Source: Larix kaempferi (lineage: Eukaryota > Streptophyta > Pinopsida > Pinales > Pinaceae). Taken from it: DNA of 64,000 bases. Made by a program: the position numbers and the translations under genes. The stretch lies in the NCBI GenBank assembly GCA_027924585.1, contig BSBM01000096.1:4774001-4838000 (forward strand). Reading direction: 5' to 3'. The notes beneath the pieces are model-generated. The model saw only the letters and a list, made by a program, of their open reading frames with translations, was not told the DNA's origin and did no database searches. Numbering within the stretch: position 1 is the stretch's first letter; every line of letters begins with the position of its first letter. Below, one piece after another: positions 57,864 to 64,000 of this stretch.

Positions 57864-59563
57864 ACCATATTTTCTGCATTGATATTGTGATGATATCCCA
57901 TCACACTGCTCTAGTTTCCCACTGCCTACAAAGAAACTTAAAGTTCAAACTCTATGTGTTTCCAGTTTGGAGGTCTGTTTTCTCTCAAGACCAAGGTTTG
58001 CTTTTGCTGAGGTGGAATCAAGAAGAGTGTTGGGCGGGTAGAGTAGCAAGATTGGTTTGAAGAATCGACTGCTAGTTTTTCAACTGGTAGGTATTTATAT
58101 TATTCAAACCGTAAATCTAAATCTGTAACAGAGCATGCTTATTCAACCTCCGGGATACAAACCATATCTTCCATGGTTGTAAAAAATCAATGCAATGACA
58201 GTTTCAAGTTCACGGTAATTTAAAGTCGCTGAACGTTTTAGATTCTTTAGATTTCCTTCCACCCTTGTCTGTCTTCTTCAAATTTCCAGAATTTATTTCC
58301 TTCAATTCTGGGTATTTATCTTCTTACAGTCTATTAATATGAATTCACATCGTTATATTTGCAAAATCGTGCATTACTCATTATTGGGCTAAATTAATGG
58401 AATTAACAGGTTTAATGTCGATTGCCGCCAGCTTGCATACGTTTTTTGTCTGGTGATGTAGCGTATTATTTCCATATATTCCATATTATTATTTTTTGCA
58501 AATCCTCTAGCATTTGCCTAGGTTTGTTGGAAAAATATAACGACAAATGAACTCGAAAAATTGAAACATGTTTTTTCTTTTTAATATCTTTTTGCAGTTA
58601 ATATTCACTATAGTATACTGATCTATGTAAACGTTATACTTTATTTGAAATGTTTGAAATTGATAATTTATGTCTTAATTTATATAATATTGATTACATT
58701 TCTTTTATAAATATATATAATTTAAGTCTTTAATTTAATTGAATAAAATTAAGCAATCAAATAGCTTTAAACAAATTTATTAACGTATAATTGTTTGCCA
58801 ATACACTATCTTGGCTAGAAAAGTCCCGTGTATTGGGTAGTTGGATGTGGTGTATGACTCAAATTGTTGGATGCAATGAGAACACATTTGAGTCTTGCAT
58901 ACGATACTAGGGCACTTAATTGAAGAGATAAAGCTGATAAAAATGTTCTTAAAATTAAGTGAATTTTAGTAGAAAATTGGTGAATACCCTTGTTTGTCTT
59001 AATTTTGCAGGTTGATAATGAAGAAAAGAAAATATTCCATTAATATTTGGTCATAAATGAATCCAATATCAATTTTAGCAAAAAATTAGTGAATACTTAG
59101 ATGCGGTAAACCACATCATAAACATATGAATTCTAATTTAATATTACTTTCGTCCAACTGAGCATGAAGAATAACACAATGGAAAATATTTACTGGAAAT
59201 AACAATTAACAGAGAAAGGAAGGAAATTTACAGACTGTCATTACTGGAAATAACAATTGAAAGAGAAAGGAAGTAAATTATAGACTGTCATTACTGAATA
59301 GTTTTATCATCAGTGGTACAATTATATTCAACACATTCCAAGCAACACATGCATGCTTTACCAGGAACAACATAGTGCTAATTAAAGGAATTTAACAGTG
59401 ACGACAATGCAAATAGTGATGCCATTAGTTGGAATGATTTTGACTTCCATTAACCAGACATAAACATTCTTTTTTTTTTCTTAAAAAAAAATAGAAACAA
59501 TATAATTTTGGGTCTGCTAGACTTCGCCAAGTGTAGCACAGATCAATTATGGAATAATCAAAG

Positions 59564-59595
59564 CCACGTGGCACAATCTAAGCATTCCACGTGTC
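59564..59595. promoter_or_regulatory. Paired G-box/ABRE-like sites
   Basis: CCACGTGGC (59564-59572) and CCACGTGTC (59587-59595), 23 bp apart. Such pairs are classic plant bZIP sites. They are 1.9 kb before the DUF7869-type gene; any link to it is speculative. Confidence 0.35.
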
Positions 59596-59934
59596 ACCCC
59601 AGAGACTAGATTTCAACATTTGAATGACAAAATTTACAGACGTTTTGCTACAAAGAGTTTGCTGTCAAGTCGAAATTTTGTCAGAGGAAGTGAGGTCACT
59701 CTTTCGTCAGGTTGTTCCATTTCAGGGTGTTGGAAGTAGATGCTGAGGAGAAAGAGCGTCCTCTCCTTCCCCCAGGGATGATTTTTTCGGAGTGGCGAAA
59801 GTAGATATCGGTACTTTAAACACATATTTCATAGGAACATTGCTTTGCACATTTTGCTGGAAAGTGGAAATATGCATAGAGAAAGATTGACTGCTCTTTC
59901 TCCAAGTTCTGCACAGAGAAAGATCAACCTCTCT

Positions 59935-61115
59935 TTCATAAAAGGAGGTGCGGATGATCCTTCTTCTTCCCAATATTCTTTTCATTATAGCTTGAGACTG
60001 CAAGAAGTGTCGGTCAATCCTTATTCATCTTCACCATTCTGGATATCATTCAATTTCTAGATAAAGGTTTTCACAATTATCTACTAAACGAAGGGGCGGC
60101 CGACCCTTCTTTTATTGTTCACCATTTTAGATATAGATGAATTGATGTACTAGACTTCGTAGGTTGAATAATTTTACAATTCCCTCATAAATGAAGGGGC
60201 GTCCGACCCTTCTTCTGCCCAGTATTGTATTCATAATAGTTCTATAATGCAAAAAGGGTTGGTAGTTGTTCACAATTATCTCCTAAATGAAGGGTCAGCC
60301 GATCCTTCTCTTCAAAAAATGGTAGTTGGGACAATTTTTTTTAAATGTTAGAACATAGATGATGTCCGGGTCCCTACTATTTACAGTGGAAGTCAGAAGT
60401 CGGGAATTGTCGACATAGCCTTCGTAGATTAAGTATATTTAAATCTATTATGTAAATGAAGGGTCAGCCGACCCTTGCTTTGATCAATATTCTTCCCTTC
60501 TTCACCATTTTGGAAATACATGTATTGACGACCTAGCATTCGTAGGTTGAATATTTTAATATTCCGTCATAAATGAATGGGTGGGAGATGCTTCTTCTAC
60601 CCAGTATTCTTTTGGTAATCTTTCTAGACTGCAAGAAGGGTCGTTCGATCCTTCTTGTGTTCTCTTCCTCTTCAGGAAGGGGCGTCCGATCCTTCCATTC
60701 GAAAAATTGGAAGTCCGAACAGACATATTTTTATATATTATAACTTATGTTATATCTTTGTTTAAAATAAATATGTTTTTTAATGTCCTCATGTAATTTT
60801 ATATTTCATAAAATGCTTATGAAAATAAAGATGATTTTAATATTCCGTCATAAATGAACGGGCGGGAGATGCTTCTTCTACCCAGTATTCGTTTCATAAT
60901 CTTTCTAGACTGCAAGAAGGGTCGTTCGATCCTTCTTGTGTTCTCTTCTTCTTCAAGAAGGGGCAGACGATCCTTCCATTCAGAAAATTGGAAGTCCGGA
61001 CATACATATTTTTATATATTATAACTTATGTTATATATTTGTTTAAAATAAATATGATTTTTAATGTCCTCCTGTTATTTTATATTTGATAAAACGATTC
61101 TAAACTTGATTTTTT
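59935..61115. repeat. Palindrome block 3, with a 281-bp tandem duplication
   Basis: About 13 near-palindromes (for example 60004, 60090, 60193, 60253, 60457, 60575, 60635, 60857). Pairs 60 bp apart recur at 60193/60253 and 60575/60635, and an 86-bp pair at 60004/60090. The last two modules are a tandem duplication with period 281 bp (60554-60834 and 60835-61115). It sits just upstream of the DUF7869-type gene. Confidence 0.85.
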
Positions 61116-61432
61116 TTTCTGAACAATGTGTCCTGTTATTTTATATTTCAGATATCATTTATGAAATGGATTTTGGTACTCAACAATGTGTGGACCTGCT
61201 TTTGAATGGATTGAAAGTTGCCGAGGAAATCTCTTTTCCATAAATATTTTTTTTGCATAATATCAGCATTATTGCCGAATGTATCATTGTAAATGTTACC
61301 AAGAATTTAAATGCAAGTCTTCCATTTCCCTATCCATCGAAAGGTGCAGATACATTGTCAGAGGCTGTTGGTGGTTATATTCAATGGCCTGTATATGAGA
61401 TCGTTAACTAGATTGGGTTCGCTCTTCGCGAG

Positions 61433-61558
61433 AATGAGGTGAATGATATATTGGCTTCTACTTCGACGAGTGTAGCACACATCATAACAACTGAGAATGA
61501 GGTGAATGATATACCAGCTTCTACTTCGATGAGTGTAGCACATATCATAACAACTGAG
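61433..61558 (+). repeat. 63-bp in-frame tandem duplication
   Basis: GAATGAGGTGAATGATATA-type unit repeated exactly twice, encoding EVNDIxASTSxSVAHIITTEN twice. It keeps frame. Confidence 0.9.
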
Positions 61559-62290
61559 AATAGATCTTCTTTTATTATGAGAAAAGTTAAGTTGTTACAT
61601 AAGTGTTCAGAAAGCAAGGATTGCATTTCCATAGGTTTGGTAACAAATGTGAGTGGGACTGATTTTGTTGGGGGGACATTTTTGGGTGACTTCTCCTTTG
61701 CTATTATGTTGAATGAAGTGGTGTTTTCTTGTATGGAATGTTATCCAGGGTTGAGTAGTGGAAGTTTTGATGTATGGCCGATTAAAAGAATCATCGATTT
61801 TAATACAGAAACATTGCTTTCTGTTGCAAGCAATTTCAACAATAATCAATCTGAATCTACTTTGAAAGTATTAAGAGAAAATCACAATGTCAGGTTTCTG
61901 GGACAAAAAGTTAATTTGATACATCAATGTTCTTTAAAGCCACAGTATATTGCTCGGGGAATATTGTCAGCTGTTTTTGAGGGAGACATTGTACAATTCA
62001 GAGCACTAGATGTCGGTGAGTTTGGTATTTTAGTTCATAAAGTCTTATGCAATTGCGATGATTGCGGTGTATTTGAAGGCTCCCTTATAAGATGGCTTGC
62101 AAACCATTTGCTTGACCTCCAAGATGTTCCTTTGGATGTTATACCAAAAAAGAAAGCAGACGAAGTTATGGTCAACTTTTGGAATGTGTTTGAAGAATGT
62201 CCTTTACAGATGGTCCTTCCAGGTACTCCCCATTGTGAATATATAGATATTAAAGGTAATGGAAGAAGGCCATACAATTCCGTAAAGTGA
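61433..62290 (+). pseudogene. N-terminal part of the DUF7869-type gene, with two similar ~100-residue domains
   Basis: This frame carries two related domains: residues after MRKVKLLHKCSESKDCISIG, and after GQKVNLIHQCSLKPQYIARG. Each has KVxLxHxCS, then I-G-L, then V-Cys-xx-Cys, GS and W-I/L. The pattern resembles the plant DUF8039 fold found in transposon-related proteins; this is a tentative match. It ends in a TGA at 62288-62290. The next open segment in this frame (62462-62644) and the frame-1 segment from 62644 continue the gene. Confidence 0.5.
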
Positions 62291-62461
62291 CAAGCTGGAA
62301 CTAAAATTTTCAAAAAAAATTCAAGATCGGTACCTTACAGGCCTACAATAAATCAGGGTGCATTCCTTTCAAAAATTGGCATCGAACATTGTTGCTCAAA
62401 TATTTGTATATAAAAAATTCCACTTCAAGCAATAGTTGAATGTCAGAAGAAATTTGATAAT

Positions 62462-64000
62462 ATGAATGGAAATTCAAAAAGACAGTATGTTATAAATTCT
62501 ATGGGATCAAAAGCTCCTGTAGCCAAAGAAGGAGATGACAGAAAAATAAGCTTGTTTACAATGAGATTAGACACAAGAGATGTTTGTGAAAATGCATGGT
62601 ATAAATGCCATGGGATAAAAAATAGCACTTCAATTATAAAATAATGTTCGTGAATGGTGATGTGAGAGATGTGCACGGTAACAGTGGTTTGGAAAAATCT
62701 AGGGTGAACACTACTGCATTGGTAGATACTATTAATAAAATTGTAGTAGAGAATTCAGACAAATCTCCACATCTTACACGATTAATCAGTGGAGATGGAA
62801 CAAGGACAACCTTAAAATTATTGCTCGCGAATATGTCCCATGGTTTGCTGCGAAAAATGGCTAATGATGAAATAAAAAGAATCGGTTTTCCTCCATTATC
62901 ACAATCCTCCTTTAGCAAGGTGATGAGAGAAGATTTTCTAGATGTTAAAATTTTTAAATCAAACTCCTTTGCAAGGTTTAATGAGTGCATTGCAATATAG
63001 GATATGATTAAGGGGACCACTGATCCAGCTGCGGTGGAAAAGTTGAGAGCAAAACAAGAAGATCATAATAAATATATCGCAACTTGTCACCAACTCTATT
63101 ATTCCCACAGGTTAGCTTCACATAATAATCCGAAGACTTATCTCAGTATTGTTCATGACAAAATGGATAAGTCAAAGACTTCCATTCCAAGGATGGGTAA
63201 GAAGGAAAAATATTTTAGTAATGTTATGAATCTTCCCATATCATTGAATGGAATGTTGACTCATGGGCACAAGACTGGGGGTTTTGGTCATTTCAGCCTC
63301 TCATTTTTAGAGATGGGATCGAATTTCACTGTGACATCCCTGGCTAAATGCTTGAAGTGTCTTGAAGAACCAGCGGTTGATAAATATGGTGATTTTCTCT
63401 ACAAAGGCGAAACATCTAAGCACCAATTGCATGATGCTCTATTGTAATCAGACTCATATGAAAAGTGTTCGATATACAGATAAGATGTAATGCAATATAA
63501 TGTAATGTGTGTTGATGGTACTAATCAATGCATGCCAAATAGAAAACTACCACCCATGTTGTTGTTGCAAAAGGATAATGGTTCAGGCGATAACAAAAAC
63601 CGCTTTGTATTTGCATTTTTATCTCTTTTAACAACAAGGAGAGTGTTCGAGATAGTTGAAGTTGGATTCCTCCCAATCGGCCACACCCATGAAGACATAG
63701 ATGGAACTTATGGCAGGTTATCAACAAATCTAATGCGCAAGGATATATTTTCACTCCCGAAAATTATGGATACGTATAGGACATGTGAAGATCAAAATTC
63801 GTTTGTTCCTTATCTAATTTATGAAGTTTATGATTTTAAGAGTTTTGTGAAACCCCACCTTTTGGATGGAAATGCCAGAATCATCGATATAAAAAAATTC
63901 CAGTTTTTTAAATTTCAGCTCATAGATGACATTCCAGTCATGCAATGGAAGGAATCACTTCGGGATGAAGCTTGGTAATCTCCTATTCAACTCTGGTGGT
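62462..64000 (+). pseudogene. DUF7869-type protein, possibly a transposase, cut by window end
   Basis: After a frame change near 62640 one frame holds three open parts (62644-63000, 63004-63447, 63490-63978). They show the features I know from DUF7869 proteins: YLSIVHDKMDKSKTSIPRM (63142 on), LPISLNGMLTHGHKTGGFGHF, then LPPMLLLQKDNGSGDNKNRF (63550 on), EVGFLPIGHTHEDIDGTYGR (63658 on). The aspartates in the HDKMD, KDNGS and HEDID motifs look like the acidic residues of an RNase H-fold (DDE-like) enzyme, which is inference. Known members have DGMDQ where this has HDKMD. Stops at 62998, 63445, ~63481 and 63976 break it. It lies 350 bp downstream of palindrome block 3. It likely continues beyond 64,000. 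Confidence 0.6.

Larger units (their letters stand above)
55111..59934. other. 4.8-kb gene-free region
   Basis: No supported gene. It contains a 36-bp inverted repeat (56945-57069), a 74-bp tandem repeat (57716-57863), several CACGTG words and some T/A homopolymers. The ORF at 57255-57647 is a chance ORF of a locally GC-rich stretch. Confidence 0.5.

Overview
The window reads as intergenic, repeat-dominated nuclear DNA of a land plant with a large genome. Retrotransposon primer-binding sites match plant initiator tRNA-Met, plant Ty3/gypsy and Ty1/copia polyproteins are present, and elements are nested inside one another. A gymnosperm is my best guess, but nothing here proves it. I see no intact host gene, rRNA, tRNA or CRISPR. 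Almost every coding stretch carries stops or frameshifts.

Left part (1-30,345) is nested LTR retrotransposons. Element A (1-9,972, minus) is a chromodomain Ty3/gypsy element with an unusually long LTR (4,542 bp); its pol is one frame broken mainly by four TAG codons. A sits inside the pol of element B (gypsy, plus, 9,973-13,659). Element C (14,497-18,096, plus) is a copia-type element with Gag but no pol, flanked by the 5-bp duplication CCCAA. Element D (20,321-29,555, minus) is a copia element lacking the RT core. D lies inside a gypsy element F (minus, 19,490-20,320 and 29,556-30,345), and a 2-kb solo-LTR-like insert E1 (27,421-29,442) lies inside D's 5' LTR.

Centre and right (30,387-64,000) is different. 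Three blocks (30,840-35,480; 47,140-48,665; 59,935-61,115) carry about three dozen near-palindromes of the form GAAGGGTCGGCCGACCCTTC, often as triplets with start-to-start spacing of exactly 60 and 85 bp. Beside them lie broken genes that are not ordinary retrotransposon genes: a ~1,180-codon Pro/Ser-rich coiled-coil protein (35,689-39,240, plus); two FCP1/HAD phosphatase-like pseudogenes (41,205-42,543, minus); a spliced gene with a ParB-like motif and a DNA-methyltransferase-like region (42,857-46,886, minus); an unrecognised protein (49,073-50,523, minus); and a DUF7869-type, possibly transposase-like protein (61,433 to the window end, plus). A 75-bp piece of the phosphatase-like gene recurs at the edge of the first block (30,765-30,840), so blocks and genes appear to belong to one repeat family. 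The working hypothesis is a large mobile element that couples a recombinase-like protein, a methyltransferase-like protein and arrayed palindromic sites. Between these lie a second E copy broken by copia debris (51,302-55,110) and 4.8 kb without genes (55,111-59,934).
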